The position numbers and the translations under genes are program-made. A stretch of 64,000 bases of DNA from Streptomyces flavofungini. GTDB taxonomy: Bacteria > Actinomycetota > Actinomycetes > Streptomycetales > Streptomycetaceae. The stretch is taken from contig NZ_CP128846.1 in NCBI RefSeq assembly GCF_030388665.1, positions 5,716,501 through 5,780,500 on the forward strand, in the 5' to 3' direction. The notes beneath the pieces were generated by a model. That model was not told the origin of the DNA. It saw nothing but the letters and a program-made list of their open reading frames with translations, and searched no databases. Shown here one piece after another: positions 1 to 8,282 of this stretch. Numbering within the stretch: the stretch's first letter is position 1; the number at the start of each line of letters is the position of its first letter.

Positions 1-2
1 TG

Positions 3-833
3 GTCAACGACACCGTCAACACCGGCGGTTCGACCTTCCTGCACCGGCTGCGCGAGGAGACCGGGGCGTCGCTGGAGGAGATCGTGCGGGCGCAGCTCGC
101 CGCGCGCGAGATCTTCGGGCTCGGCGAGGTCTGGGACGCGGTGGAGGAGCTCGACAACGTCGTGGCCGCCGACGTGCAGACGCGGGTGCGGCTGCACTGC
201 CGCCGCCTCGTCGAGCGCGGCACGCGCTGGCTGCTCAACAACCGGCCGCAGCCGCTGCAGCTCGCCGAGACCGTCGATTTCTTCCGCGCCGGTGTCGGCC
301 AGGTGTGGTCCGAGCTGCCGAAGCTGATGCGCGGCTCCGACCTGGAGTGGTACGAGAACATCCGCGAGGAGCTGGTCGGGGCCGGGGTGCCCGAGGAGCT
401 GGCGCAGCGGGTCGCCGGGTTCTCCTCGGCCTTCCCCGCGCTCGACATCGTGGCCGTCTCGGACCGCATGGGCAAGGACCCGCTCGCGGTCGCCGAGATC
501 TACTACGACCTCGCCGACCGGCTGCGGATCACCCAGCTCATGGACCGGATCATCGAGCTGCCGCGGGCCGACCGCTGGCAGTCGATGGCCCGCGCCTCCA
601 TCCGCGAGGACCTGTACGCGGCGCACGCCGCGCTGACGGCCGACGTGCTCGCCGTCGGCAACGGCAGTGCCACGCCGGAGCAGCGCTTCAAGGCGTGGGA
701 GGAGAAGAACGCGGCGATCCTGGGCCGGGCCCGGACCACCCTGGAGGAGATCCAGGGCTCCGACGCCTTCGACCTGGCGAACCTGTCGGTGGCGATGCGG
801 ACGATGCGGACGCTGCTGCGCACGCATTCGTAG
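3..833 (+). CDS. NAD-specific glutamate dehydrogenase, C-terminal part (5' end outside window)
   Basis: The frame is open from the first bases of the window, so only the last 276 residues of a much longer protein are present. The visible part starts with VNDTVNTGGSTF and ends TMRTLLRTHS before a TAG. It is helical and matches my recollection of the C-terminal region of the large (about 180 kDa) NAD-dependent glutamate dehydrogenases, which oxidatively deaminate glutamate to 2-oxoglutarate in the cytoplasm. The catalytic Rossmann part is upstream and not visible. The GTG at 84 lies inside the coding region and is not a real start. A perfect 17-bp inverted repeat follows 12 bases after the stop. 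Family assignment is from recognition only, but the block is well conserved in streptomycetes. Confidence 0.88.
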   Translation, partial: VNDTVNTGGSTFLHRLREETGASLEEIVRAQLAAREIFGLGEVWDAVEELDNVVAADVQTRVRLHCRRLVERGTRWLLNNRPQPLQLAETVDFFRAGVGQVWSELPKLMRGSDLEWYENIREELVGAGVPEELAQRVAGFSSAFPALDIVAVSDRMGKDPLAVAEIYYDLADRLRITQLMDRIIELPRADRWQSMARASIREDLYAAHAALTADVLAVGNGSATPEQRFKAWEEKNAAILGRARTTLEEIQGSDAFDLANLSVAMRTMRTLLRTHS

Positions 834-845
834 GTCGTACGTGAA

Positions 846-884
846 CGGGGGCGCCCCGCACCGTCGTGGTGCGGGGCGCCCCCG
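846..884 (+). terminator. Hairpin terminator after the glutamate dehydrogenase gene
   Basis: Bases 846-862 and 868-884 form a perfect 17-bp inverted repeat around a 5-base loop (gtcgt). It sits 12 bases after the dehydrogenase stop. There is no clear T-tract, which is usual for streptomycete terminators. Confidence 0.85.
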
Positions 885-1112
885 TCTGTGCGTCCGGCGC
901 CGGTGCGTGCGGCGTCCGTGCGTCCGGCGTCGGTGTGCGTGGGGGTGCGGGTCCGTCCGGCGTCGGTGTGCGGCGGGATGGGGGACACCCGCAGTCTGCG
1001 GAACGGGTGATGAGACTGGGCTTATGCCGTTAATTCGGGCATTTGGGCTACGGTGGGTGAGATTGTCTGACTGACGAGTCCGTACGGGTCGGGAAGGCCA
1101 CAAGGTGAGCCG
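885..1112. other. Intergenic region with degenerate GC-rich repeats, then the leader of the DPM operon
   Basis: Bases 885-975 hold several imperfect copies of a motif like cgtccggcgtcggtgtgcg. No gene is visible. An AT-richer stretch follows at about 1015-1080. A weak -10-like TACGGT lies at 1049-1054. A ribosome binding site (aaggtgag, 1101-1108) precedes the ATG at 1113. Confidence 0.5.
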
Positions 1113-1997
1113 ATGACAGATGCAAGTCCGCTGGACGCCGCGGAGCGCGCGGTCCGGGTGCTCGGCGCCGGACGGCTGCCCGAGGAGTGGGCCGCGACGC
1201 CCCTGACCGTCGTCATGCCCACGTACAACGAGGCGGGGAACCTGCCCGGCATGGCCGACGCGCTGCTCGCCCTGCCACTGCCCGGCCTCAGCCTGCTCGT
1301 CGTCGACGACTCCAGCCCCGACGGCACCGGCGACCTCGCCGAGGCGTGCGCACGGCGGCACGCGGAGGCGGAGGGCCGCCGCCGCATGCACGTGCTGCAC
1401 CGCACCGAGAAGGACGGCCTCGGCCGGGCCTACGCGGCCGGGATGGCCAAGGCCGTCGACGACGGCGCGCACTACGTCCTGCAGATGGACGCCGACGGCA
1501 GCCACCCCGTGGCGAAGGTCGCGGAGCTGCTCGGGGTCGCGCTCGCCACGGACGCCGGTGTCGTCGTCGGCAGCCGGTACGTCCAGGGCGGCACGCTCTC
1601 CGACGCCTGGGGCGCCCATCGCAAGCTCCTCTCCCGCTGGGCCAACGCCTACGCCGGCACGATCCTCGGCACCCGTGTCCGCGACATCACCGGCGGCTTC
1701 AACCTGTGGCGTGCCGACGCGGTGCGCGCGGTCGACCTCGGGTCCGTCGACAGCGCGGGCTACAGCTTCCAGGTCGAGATGAAGTACCGCGCGGTGGGCC
1801 ACGGCTTCGACGTCATGGAGGTCCCGATCCACTTCGAGGACCGGACGGTCGGCGACTCCAAGATGAATCTGATGGTGCAGCTGGAGTCGGTGGTGGTGCC
1901 GTGGAAGCTGCGGCTCGCCCGCGGGGCCCGTGCGCTGCCGGGGGTTCCGGGGAGCCGCGGGCAGGGGCCCGGGCCGGGTTCGGGGCCGTCCGCATGA
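1113..1997 (+). CDS. Polyprenol-phosphate mannose synthase-type GT2 glycosyltransferase
   Basis: 294 residues. A GT-A fold family 2 glycosyltransferase fills the protein. VVMPTYNEAGN opens the domain at about residue 30. VVDDSSPDGT (about 66) and LQMDADGSHP (about 126) are the nucleotide/metal-binding aspartates, and DITGGFNLW (about 190) is typical of dolichol-phosphate mannosyltransferases. The expected reaction is transfer of mannose from GDP-mannose (or a related sugar) to polyprenyl phosphate at the inner membrane face. There is no fused transmembrane domain. The next gene, overlapping by ATGA, encodes a small GtrA-like membrane protein that could fill the anchor or flippase role. The start at 1113 is backed by aaggtgag five bases upstream. 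The sugar specificity is inferred. Confidence 0.88.
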   Translation: MTDASPLDAAERAVRVLGAGRLPEEWAATPLTVVMPTYNEAGNLPGMADALLALPLPGLSLLVVDDSSPDGTGDLAEACARRHAEAEGRRRMHVLHRTEKDGLGRAYAAGMAKAVDDGAHYVLQMDADGSHPVAKVAELLGVALATDAGVVVGSRYVQGGTLSDAWGAHRKLLSRWANAYAGTILGTRVRDITGGFNLWRADAVRAVDLGSVDSAGYSFQVEMKYRAVGHGFDVMEVPIHFEDRTVGDSKMNLMVQLESVVVPWKLRLARGARALPGVPGSRGQGPGPGSGPSA

Positions 1998-2518
1998 CCA
2001 GCACGCTGCACGAGATGACCGGCGCACTGCCCGAGGCGCAGGCCGGGACCCGCCCCGCTCCGGCGCCCGCCGCGACCCGCCTCCCCCTCGCCCGGCTGCG
2101 CCGCCTCTTCCTGGAGGTCGTCAGGTTCGGCGTCGTCGGCGGCAGCGGAGTCGCCGTCAACCTCGTCGTCTTCAACCTCCTCCTGCACGGCCTCGGCCGC
2201 GCCCCCATGACCGCCACCGTGCTCGCCAGCTGCGTCGCCATGGGCACCAACTACCTCGGCTTCCGCTTCTACACGTACCGGGACCGCGCCTCCCGCACCA
2301 AGCGGCAGATCGCCCTCTTCTTCGTCTTCAGCGGCATCGGCGTCGCGATGGAGAGCCTGCTGTTCTACGCCGCGTACCACGGAGCGGGCCTCAGCGGGCC
2401 GCTCGGCTCGAACATCGCGAAGGCGCAGTCCATCCTCCTCGCGTCGGCGTTCCGCTTCCTGGTGTACCGGACGTGGGTGTTCCAGCACCGGGCCCAGCAT
2501 GACGGCCGGCGGCCGTAG
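1994..2518 (+). CDS. GtrA-like (DPMS-type) membrane protein
   Basis: 174 residues. After a proline/alanine-rich N-terminus (about 40 residues) come four hydrophobic segments: VVRFGVVGGSGVAVNLVVF, then segments around residues 75, 110 and 140. The conserved NYLGFRFYTYRD block follows the second segment. This is the GtrA family pattern. Members help move or hold polyprenyl-phosphate sugars, and some are fused to DPM synthases. The ATG at 1994 overlaps the stop of the synthase (ATGA), which indicates translational coupling. The end overlaps the next gene by 20 bases. A role as flippase or anchor for the upstream synthase is inferred from this arrangement. Confidence 0.85.
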   Translation: MTSTLHEMTGALPEAQAGTRPAPAPAATRLPLARLRRLFLEVVRFGVVGGSGVAVNLVVFNLLLHGLGRAPMTATVLASCVAMGTNYLGFRFYTYRDRASRTKRQIALFFVFSGIGVAMESLLFYAAYHGAGLSGPLGSNIAKAQSILLASAFRFLVYRTWVFQHRAQHDGRRP

Positions 2519-4043
2519 CCGGGACGAGGCCCGGTGGGCGTGGGTCCCCTGGGGCGTGGCGGGCGCCGTCACCGCCCTGCTCCTCGCCGTCATCCTCCGC
2601 CTGCCCTGGGTCGGCGACCTCGGCGTCCACGCGGCGACGATCGAACGCGTCCGGCACGATCCGCTGCACCCCGGCGACCCGCTCGTCGACGCGGACGTAC
2701 CCAGCCCCTACTACTCCCCGTGGACGGTGCTCCTCGGCCTCCTCGCCAAGGCGACGGGCGCGGGCGCGTTCGGCGTCCTGCGGGGCGCGGCCCTCGTGGG
2801 CCTCGCGCTCCTGCTCTCCGGCGTGTGGCACTTCGTCCGTACGCTGACGGACCGACGGGCCGCCCCGCCCCTGGCCCTGCTCTGCGTGCTGTTCCTGTGG
2901 GGTCCGGCGCTGTTCGAGTGGAGCGGCTTCCTCGGCCTCAACTCCCTCGCCCTGACGGTCTCCTACCCCAGTACGTTCGCGCTCGGCCTGTCCTTCCACC
3001 TGTGGGGGTGCCTGCGCGAGGCCCTGCGGGCGGGCTCGGGACGGAGGGTGTTCCTGGGCCTCGGGGCGCTGTGGGCGGTCGTCCTCCTCACCCACCAGTT
3101 CACCGGCGTCGTCGCCTCGCTCGGCGCGGCGGCGATGCTGCTCGGCGCCCGGCCGTGGCCCGCGCGTCCCGTGCTGGTGCGCCTGGCCGCCGGTCTGGCC
3201 CTCGGCCTCGTGGTCCTCGCCGTCTGGCCCTACTACTCCTTCTTCGACCTCCTCGGCGCGGGCGCGGACCTGGAGGAGATCCACCGCGCCCTGTACCGCG
3301 ACCTCCCCGGCCGCTTCGGCCTGGCCCTCCTGGGCGTGGCCGCGCTCGCCCTGCGCTTCCGCCGGGACCGGCGCGATCCGCTGGTCCTCTTCTTCGCGCT
3401 GGGCGCCGTGGTGTTCGCGGCCGGGGGCCTGAGCGGCCACTACGCGTGGGGGCGGGTGCTGCCCGCGGCGCTGATTCCGGCGCAGGTCGCGGCGGCGGTG
3501 GAGGTGGCGGGGGTGCTCGGGACGGCGCTGCCCCCGAGGCCGGGGGCCGTTGGAGACCGCCGCCGCCGGACCTTCGCCGCCGCCCTCGCCACCACCCTCA
3601 CCGCCGCCCTGGCCGTCGGCGCGTGGACGCAGGCCGGGACGCTGGGCTACGTCCTTCCCAAGGACGCGCTCCCCTCCGCCGTCGCCGCGAAGTACCGCCC
3701 GCCGTGGCCCGGCTACCGGTGGATCACCCCGTGGGTGCGGTACGGGGACGTGGTCCTGGCGAAGACGTTCCCCGCCCGCCAGATCCCCGCGTACGGGGCG
3801 TACACCGTGGCTCCGGGGTACCCCGACTTCTTCCTCCCCGACGAAGTCGCGCGGAAGGACGCCGTGCGCCGGTACTTCGCGCCGGGCACGCCCCGCGCCG
3901 AGCGGCTTGAGGTGCTGCGGCGGTACGGGGTGCGGTGGGTCGTGGCGTATCCCGGGGACGGGGGGCTGGGGGAGGGGGACCCCGCGCTGCGGAAGGTGGC
4001 GGTGGGCGTGCGGGGGCAGGTGCTCTATGGGGTGGTGGGGTGA
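2499..4043 (+). CDS. GT-C-like polytopic membrane protein (putative polyprenyl-P-sugar transferase)
   Basis: 514 residues with about ten hydrophobic segments, then a soluble C-terminal part of about 130 residues. The first extracytoplasmic loop reads GDLGVHAATIERV followed by DPLHPGDPLVD and SPYYSPW. Acidic residues in that position are typical of GT-C fold enzymes, which take sugars from polyprenyl phosphate outside the membrane. The same loop pattern occurs in the protein encoded at 24189-25880, so the two are paralogues. The gene begins inside the end of the GtrA-like gene (20-base overlap), and its operon supplies the presumed donor lipid. I do not recognise a named family. Donor and acceptor are unknown. 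Confidence 0.72.
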   Translation: MTAGGRSRDEARWAWVPWGVAGAVTALLLAVILRLPWVGDLGVHAATIERVRHDPLHPGDPLVDADVPSPYYSPWTVLLGLLAKATGAGAFGVLRGAALVGLALLLSGVWHFVRTLTDRRAAPPLALLCVLFLWGPALFEWSGFLGLNSLALTVSYPSTFALGLSFHLWGCLREALRAGSGRRVFLGLGALWAVVLLTHQFTGVVASLGAAAMLLGARPWPARPVLVRLAAGLALGLVVLAVWPYYSFFDLLGAGADLEEIHRALYRDLPGRFGLALLGVAALALRFRRDRRDPLVLFFALGAVVFAAGGLSGHYAWGRVLPAALIPAQVAAAVEVAGVLGTALPPRPGAVGDRRRRTFAAALATTLTAALAVGAWTQAGTLGYVLPKDALPSAVAAKYRPPWPGYRWITPWVRYGDVVLAKTFPARQIPAYGAYTVAPGYPDFFLPDEVARKDAVRRYFAPGTPRAERLEVLRRYGVRWVVAYPGDGGLGEGDPALRKVAVGVRGQVLYGVVG

Positions 4044-4086
4044 GCTGCCCGCTTCCGCGTGGGGTGAGCCCGCCTGCTCCGCAGGA

Positions 4087-4866
4087 TCACTCCGGTGTGA
4101 ACTCGTATTGCAGCTCGTAGAGATGGCCTGCCTTGACCATGACGGTGACCTCGACGGGGAGCCCGTTGTCGCTGTAGACGACGCGCAGGGTGTGGAGTAC
4201 CGGCAGGTCGCCGGGCAGCCGGAGGGTCTGGTGTTGGTCCTGGGTGGGAACCCTTGCGGAAACGCGGTCCACACTCCGGCGGGGCGGAAAGCCGAGCTCG
4301 GCAAGAAGGGTCGGGGTGCCGCCTTTGATGCGCCGCTTGTCCGAGAGCCCGGTGCCCCGGGCCAAGGACAACGGGTAGTAGGACATGACCAGTTCGGCCG
4401 GCTCGTCGTCGATGGTGAGGGTCTGCCGCCGTAGCTGCGCCGTTTCGCCGTCGGCGAGGTTCAGGGCGGCTGCTACGTCGGAGGGCGGGCGCACCTCTGA
4501 CACGTCCAGCAGTGTGATGCGCGCCGACGTGCCGTGCTGCGATGCCTGGGCGAGCCAGCGGTAAGGCTCTCCCGATTCTGAACGAGCCAGGGAGGCAGCG
4601 GGGCGCATGGTCCGTTGCCTGTGTTCGCGCACCGTGACCGCCGCTCCGGCACGGCCTATGACGAGCTGTTCGTCCTTGAGGAGTTGAAGCGCCTTCTGGA
4701 CGGTTGCGTTGGATGCGTCGAAGCGTGCTTTCAGCTGCGCGGTGGACGGCAGCTTGCCGCCCGGGGCCAGATCGCCGCTCATGATCTCGTCCCTGAGGTC
4801 GGCGGCGATCCGCTCGTGCAAGGAGCGACGGTCGAGTGCGTGGGCTTCGGTGGTGGGCACGGTCAT
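4087..4866 (-). CDS. GntR/HutC-family regulator (winged helix + UTRA)
   Basis: 259 residues. A GntR winged-helix domain spans about residues 12-80 (LHERIAADLRDEI, GGKLPSTAQLKARF, NATVQKALQLL). A UTRA ligand-binding domain spans about 100-255 and contains RRQTLTIDDEPAELVMSYYP and the terminal GHLYELQYEF. HutC-type regulators are usually repressors released by a small metabolite. The gene overlaps the upstream UTRA-only gene by ATGA, so the two are probably co-translated from the divergent promoter region at 5406-5548. The ligand is unknown. Confidence 0.88.
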   Translation of the reverse strand: MTVPTTEAHALDRRSLHERIAADLRDEIMSGDLAPGGKLPSTAQLKARFDASNATVQKALQLLKDEQLVIGRAGAAVTVREHRQRTMRPAASLARSESGEPYRWLAQASQHGTSARITLLDVSEVRPPSDVAAALNLADGETAQLRRQTLTIDDEPAELVMSYYPLSLARGTGLSDKRRIKGGTPTLLAELGFPPRRSVDRVSARVPTQDQHQTLRLPGDLPVLHTLRVVYSDNGLPVEVTVMVKAGHLYELQYEFTPE

Positions 4867-5405
4867 CCGATCCTGATCTCGTAACGCAGTTGCTGCCGAT
4901 GGGCGGGCATGACCATCAAGTCGACCTGGATCGGCTGGTCGTCGCTGTCCAGGGTGACCCTGCTCAGGCGCAGGACGGGTTCGTCCGCCCCCGTGCGCAG
5001 CGCCTCGCGCTCGTCCGCGCTGGGCATGCGCGCGGTGACGTCTTCCCGGACCCGTACGCCGACGTGGCCGAGTTCGGCGAGCAGGGTGACGGCGCCGCCG
5101 GGAATCTTCCCCTTCTCGGCGAGGCGGGTGCCACGGGCGATGGACACGGGATAGTACGTGTCCGTCAACTCGCAGGGTTTGTTGTCGAGTTCGATGATCC
5201 GACGCCGTACGACGACGGGCTCACCGGCTGTCACGCCGAGCAGCGCGGCCACCGCGTCCGGGGCTGGTACCTCGCCGGCGTGCGCGATGCGCTGACCTCC
5301 CTTGCCGCCTCGGGCGGCGGCTTCGGCAGCCCACGCGTGGGGCTGTCCCGCCGCTCGCGGCGCCAGGTACGGCATCGAGGTGCTGACCCACGTGCTGTCG
5401 CTCAC
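4863..5405 (-). CDS. UTRA-domain protein without DNA-binding domain
   Basis: 180 residues, nearly all UTRA. It shares the blocks RRRIIELDNKPCELTDTYYP, VSIARGTRLAEKGKIPGG and LLAELG with the UTRA part of the GntR regulator encoded just downstream. No winged helix is present, and the first 30 residues do not resemble one. The GTG start at 5405 has GGAGG six bases upstream. The stop overlaps the start of the regulator gene (ATGA). A reasonable inference is that it forms a heterodimer with, or titrates ligand for, the full-length regulator. It could also be a remnant of a duplicated regulator that lost its DNA-binding half, although the good ribosome binding site and coupling argue that it is expressed. 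Confidence 0.8.
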   Translation of the reverse strand: MSDSTWVSTSMPYLAPRAAGQPHAWAAEAAARGGKGGQRIAHAGEVPAPDAVAALLGVTAGEPVVVRRRIIELDNKPCELTDTYYPVSIARGTRLAEKGKIPGGAVTLLAELGHVGVRVREDVTARMPSADEREALRTGADEPVLRLSRVTLDSDDQPIQVDLMVMPAHRQQLRYEIRIG

Positions 5406-5441
5406 GGTGTCCTCCGAGTGGTCAGTGGCTTCAACCTTGCT

Positions 5442-5457
5442 GCTTTACACGTTAAGC
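5442..5457. promoter_or_regulatory. Candidate GntR operator in the divergent promoter region
   Basis: GCTTTACACGTTAAGC is an imperfect palindrome (6 of 8 pairs match) in an AT-rich patch between the divergent UTRA/GntR genes and the HATPase gene. GntR proteins typically bind short palindromes of this kind near their own promoter. Binding is inferred. Confidence 0.4.
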
Positions 5458-5548
5458 GACTCGCTGTGCGCCTGGCCTCTGGGCGACCTTGCCGCTTTTC
5501 GCGAATAGCGGTACGGTCTTCGTTATCGTACGGCCCAGGATCAAGGCG

Positions 5549-6001
5549 GTGTTCACCGTGCCCCTGTCACGGCAACGACGATTTCCCCGCGCACGCGACT
5601 CCGTGCCCGCCGCGCGTGCCTTCGCTCTCGAGACGCTGGTGGAGTGGGGTGTGGACATTGCTGACCGGTATGAAGACGTGCGGCTCTGTGTCTCCGAGGT
5701 CGCGACCAATGCCGTGCTGCACGGTGTTCCGCCGGGGCGCGAGTTCTGCCTCACGCTTGTCGTGGACGGCCTGTTGTTCCGCATCGAAGTGCGTGACAGC
5801 GGCGGCGGGTCGCCGCAGGTCATCCGCGAGAGCGGCGAGGAGTGCAGTGGCCGAGGGCTGCGCCTGGTGGCGGCCTTGGCCGACGACTTCGGCGTCACCG
5901 TGCACACCCCTGGCAAGACTGTCTGGCTGGCCTTCAAGGCCGTCACTGAAGTGGTGCCGAGTCCCGCGCATGCCGACGAAACGCGCGGGGTTTGCACGTG
6001 A
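5549..6001 (+). CDS. ATP-binding protein, RsbW-like HATPase
   Basis: About 150 residues. A GHKL/HATPase_c_2 domain covers the protein. The N-box reads RLCVSEVATNAVLHG, the G1 box VRDSGGG, and the G2-like segment GRGLRLVAALADDFG. Such small kinase-like ATPases are very numerous in Streptomyces. A few are anti-sigma kinases, most are uncharacterised. The start is uncertain: a TTG at 5489 keeps the frame open, but the GTG at 5549 has aggatcaagg just upstream and fits the usual N-terminus (PLSRQRRFPRARDSVPAAR). The next gene overlaps by GTGA. The gene diverges from the UTRA/GntR pair, which suggests shared regulation. Confidence 0.83.
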   Translation: MFTVPLSRQRRFPRARDSVPAARAFALETLVEWGVDIADRYEDVRLCVSEVATNAVLHGVPPGREFCLTLVVDGLLFRIEVRDSGGGSPQVIRESGEECSGRGLRLVAALADDFGVTVHTPGKTVWLAFKAVTEVVPSPAHADETRGVCT

Positions 6002-6261
6002 GTGGCACGGGCGGGATCGCGCGAGGTCGGTACGGGTTCGCGGAGTGGGCGCTGACGGCCGCCGAGGGGATGGCGGTGCGATATGCCGGTAAGTGCCTGT
6101 CATGCGGGGAGCGTTCTCCCGACGTTCTCGAGTCGGACGATGCGCAGTTGTGGTGCCTCAAGCATGCGGGCGCCGTTCGGCATTCCGGCTTCGAGGTGTC
6201 CGCCTTCCAGTACTTCGACGCCGAGATGGTCGCGCCGGATGCAGGTTCGCGCGCGCTGTAA
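5998..6261 (+). CDS. Small protein with CxxC and Cys/His motif (DUF7848-like)
   Basis: 87 residues from the GTG at 5998, which overlaps the ATPase stop (GTGA); a TTG at 5992 is an alternative. Visible features are KCLSCGERSPD near residue 33, WCLKHAG near 52 and a nearby RHSGFEVSAF. The Cys-Cys-Cys-His arrangement suggests a small metal-binding fold. I recall this pattern in streptomycete proteins grouped as DUF7848, commonly next to RsbW-like ATPases and GntR or XRE regulators. The function is unknown. Confidence 0.72.
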   Translation: MSGTGGIARGRYGFAEWALTAAEGMAVRYAGKCLSCGERSPDVLESDDAQLWCLKHAGAVRHSGFEVSAFQYFDAEMVAPDAGSRAL

Positions 6262-6593
6262 GCCGGGGGCGGGTGCTGCCCTCACGGGTTCATTCGGGCT
6301 GGCGGGGGCGGGTGGGTGGGAAAAGTGCGGTGCGGTGGGGGCGGCGGTGATCGGCCGGCGGGGGCATGGGTGGACGGGCTCGGGTCGGGGGGTGCGTGCG
6401 GTGAAGGTGCCGGGAGCTTCGCCTCGGCTGGGGGCGCCGGGGACGCTGCTGGGTGCTGGGTGCTGGGTGCTGGGTGCTGGGTGCTGGGTGCTGGGTGCTG
6501 GGGTCGGGTGGCTGCGGCTGCGGCGCCGTGGGTGCCGAGGGCTTGTGCCGGGGCTGCCCCGGGGCCGGGCGGCGTCCCTCTCGTCACCCCGTG
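6262..6593. other. Gene-free region with a heptamer array
   Basis: 332 bases between a + strand gene end and a - strand gene end. It is G-rich on the + strand. The only structure I see is the 7-bp array at 6448-6502. No convincing terminator or gene. Confidence 0.6.
6448..6502. repeat. Tandem heptamer GCTGGGT, 7.9 copies
   Basis: Seven perfect copies of GCTGGGT run from 6448 to 6496, followed by GCTGGG. The 7-bp period is not a multiple of three and the array lies outside genes, so slippage is not constrained by coding. It sits downstream of two converging transcription units. Confidence 0.95.
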
Positions 6594-8282
6594 TCAGCGG
6601 AACACGCTTGCGGCCAGGTGCGCCGCCCGGTGCACCCGGGAGCCCTTGGCGCCCGCCAGGCGGCGGGTCAGCGGGCGGAGCACGTGGGCCGTCGCGCCCA
6701 CCGGCGTCCACGTGAGCTGGAGGCGGCCCGCGCCCCGGCCCTCCGGCTCCGCCGTCACCACGTGCGGGGTCGTGCCCGAGCGGTAGGGGACGCGGGCCTC
6801 CAGGCGGGGGAACGCCAGCGGGGCCAGCAGGAGCCCGCTGTTGCGGAGGCGGCCGTCGGAGAGCTGGATCAGGGGGTGGCGGGTGCCGGAGAAGCCGCCC
6901 ACGGGCACGCGGGCCCGCGCCAGGTCGAGGACGACCTCGCCCTCGAAGACCCCGGGGCGGACCGGGTCGAGGCGGAACGGAGTCGTGAGGCGTTCGCGGC
7001 CCGGGGCCACGACCAGGCGGGCCACCTGGGGGCCCACGGGGAGCCGCAGCCCCGGGTCGTAGGTGCGGATCCGCAGACGCAGGGCCGCGCCCCGCCCCCG
7101 TTCGAGCCGCGTGATCTCGTGGCGGAACTGCGCGCCGGGGAACGGGCGCGAGTCCAGGCCCAGGTCCGTCAGGTCGAGCTCACGGCGGGCGGCGGGCGAT
7201 TCGGGGACGGTCCCGCCCCAGTAGAGGCGGCCCTCCGCGTCCACCGACGTCTCGCGCGGACCGACCCCGTGCCCCAGGCCCCGCGCCGCCACCTGCGCCT
7301 CCGCGAGACGCCCGTCCCGTACGAGCTGGAGGACCACACGCTCCGCGCGCGGCAGACGCTCGTACGCCCCCGGAGCGAGCCCCGCCAGATACGGGTTCAC
7401 GAGGGCGGCGAAGCCGCGCAGCCACTCCTCGTCCCGGAAGGGCAGATCGCCCGCGTACATGCGGAAGTCGTGCTTGAGGAACTTGTAGTCCTTGGCCTCG
7501 CGCACGCTCCCATGGCCGCTCTCCGCGAGGAAGGCGTCGATGAGCCCCTGGACGTGCACGCGGTCGCGGACGTTGGACAGCTTGTGGCGCTGGTTGGAGA
7601 TCGAGGCCGCCTCGGCCGCGCCGTAGGGCTCTATGTACCAGCGGTACACCGGCTCGGGGATCACGGTGAACGCCTTCGCCAGGCAGTACGCCTGGGCCGA
7701 GAAGAGCTGGTCCTCGTAGTGGATGCCCTCGGGGAAGCGCAGGCCGTTGCGGTCCAGGAAGGACTTTCGGTACATCTTGCTGGTCGACAAGTGCTCGAAG
7801 AACAGGGCCGGTTCGGCCTCGATGCCCGCCACCGTGCGGCGCTCCGCGACGAGGTGCGGCATCCACGTCGACGTGCGGCCGGTGTCCACCCGGACCCGCT
7901 CCACGGCGCCCATCACGAAGTCGACCTCGGACTCGGCGTGCGCGGCGAGCAGCAACTCCACCGCCCGCTCGGGCAGTTCGTCGTCGCTGTCCAGGAACAT
8001 CAGGAACGGGGCGCGCGCGATGTCGATGGCCCGGTTGCGGGGCGCGCTGCAGCCGCCGCTGTTCTCGGGCAGGCGCAGATACGTGACGCGGTCGTCGCGC
8101 GCGGCCAGCTCCCGGGCGACCTGCGGGGTCGCGTCCGTCGAGTGGTCGTCGCTGATGACGATCTCGATGTTCCGGTGCGTCTGGCGGCGGAGCGAAGCCA
8201 CGGCACGCGGGAGGCGTTCGGCGTCGTTGTAGACGATGACGGTGATGGTGGCGTCCGGGACGTCCGCTGCGGTGTGGGTCAT
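6594..8282 (-). CDS. Family 2 glycosyltransferase with beta-rich C-terminal domain
   Basis: 562 residues. The GT2 domain lies at about 10-230: ITVIVYNDAERLP, VISDDHSTDATP, NSGGCSAPRN, FLMFLDSDDELP, and GIHYEDQLF as the catalytic-base region. A helical linker (about 230-350) and a beta-rich region (350-562) follow, of the kind seen in wall-polymer glycosyltransferases. The ATG at 8282 overlaps the stop of the upstream TagF-type gene (ATGA), so the two are coupled. The enzyme is expected to act in the cytoplasm on a lipid-linked wall-polymer intermediate. The protein encoded at 22494-24140 is a paralogue sharing the NSGGC-APRN and MFLDSDD blocks. Sugar and acceptor are unknown. Confidence 0.85.
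   Translation of the reverse strand: MTHTAADVPDATITVIVYNDAERLPRAVASLRRQTHRNIEIVISDDHSTDATPQVARELAARDDRVTYLRLPENSGGCSAPRNRAIDIARAPFLMFLDSDDELPERAVELLLAAHAESEVDFVMGAVERVRVDTGRTSTWMPHLVAERRTVAGIEAEPALFFEHLSTSKMYRKSFLDRNGLRFPEGIHYEDQLFSAQAYCLAKAFTVIPEPVYRWYIEPYGAAEAASISNQRHKLSNVRDRVHVQGLIDAFLAESGHGSVREAKDYKFLKHDFRMYAGDLPFRDEEWLRGFAALVNPYLAGLAPGAYERLPRAERVVLQLVRDGRLAEAQVAARGLGHGVGPRETSVDAEGRLYWGGTVPESPAARRELDLTDLGLDSRPFPGAQFRHEITRLERGRGAALRLRIRTYDPGLRLPVGPQVARLVVAPGRERLTTPFRLDPVRPGVFEGEVVLDLARARVPVGGFSGTRHPLIQLSDGRLRNSGLLLAPLAFPRLEARVPYRSGTTPHVVTAEPEGRGAGRLQLTWTPVGATAHVLRPLTRRLAGAKGSRVHRAAHLAASVFR

Noticed and set aside
1187..1993. Extension of the GtrA-like protein far upstream in its own frame
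   Set aside because: The upstream part is an Arg-rich out-of-frame reading of the DPM synthase gene. The real start is the ATGA overlap at 1994.
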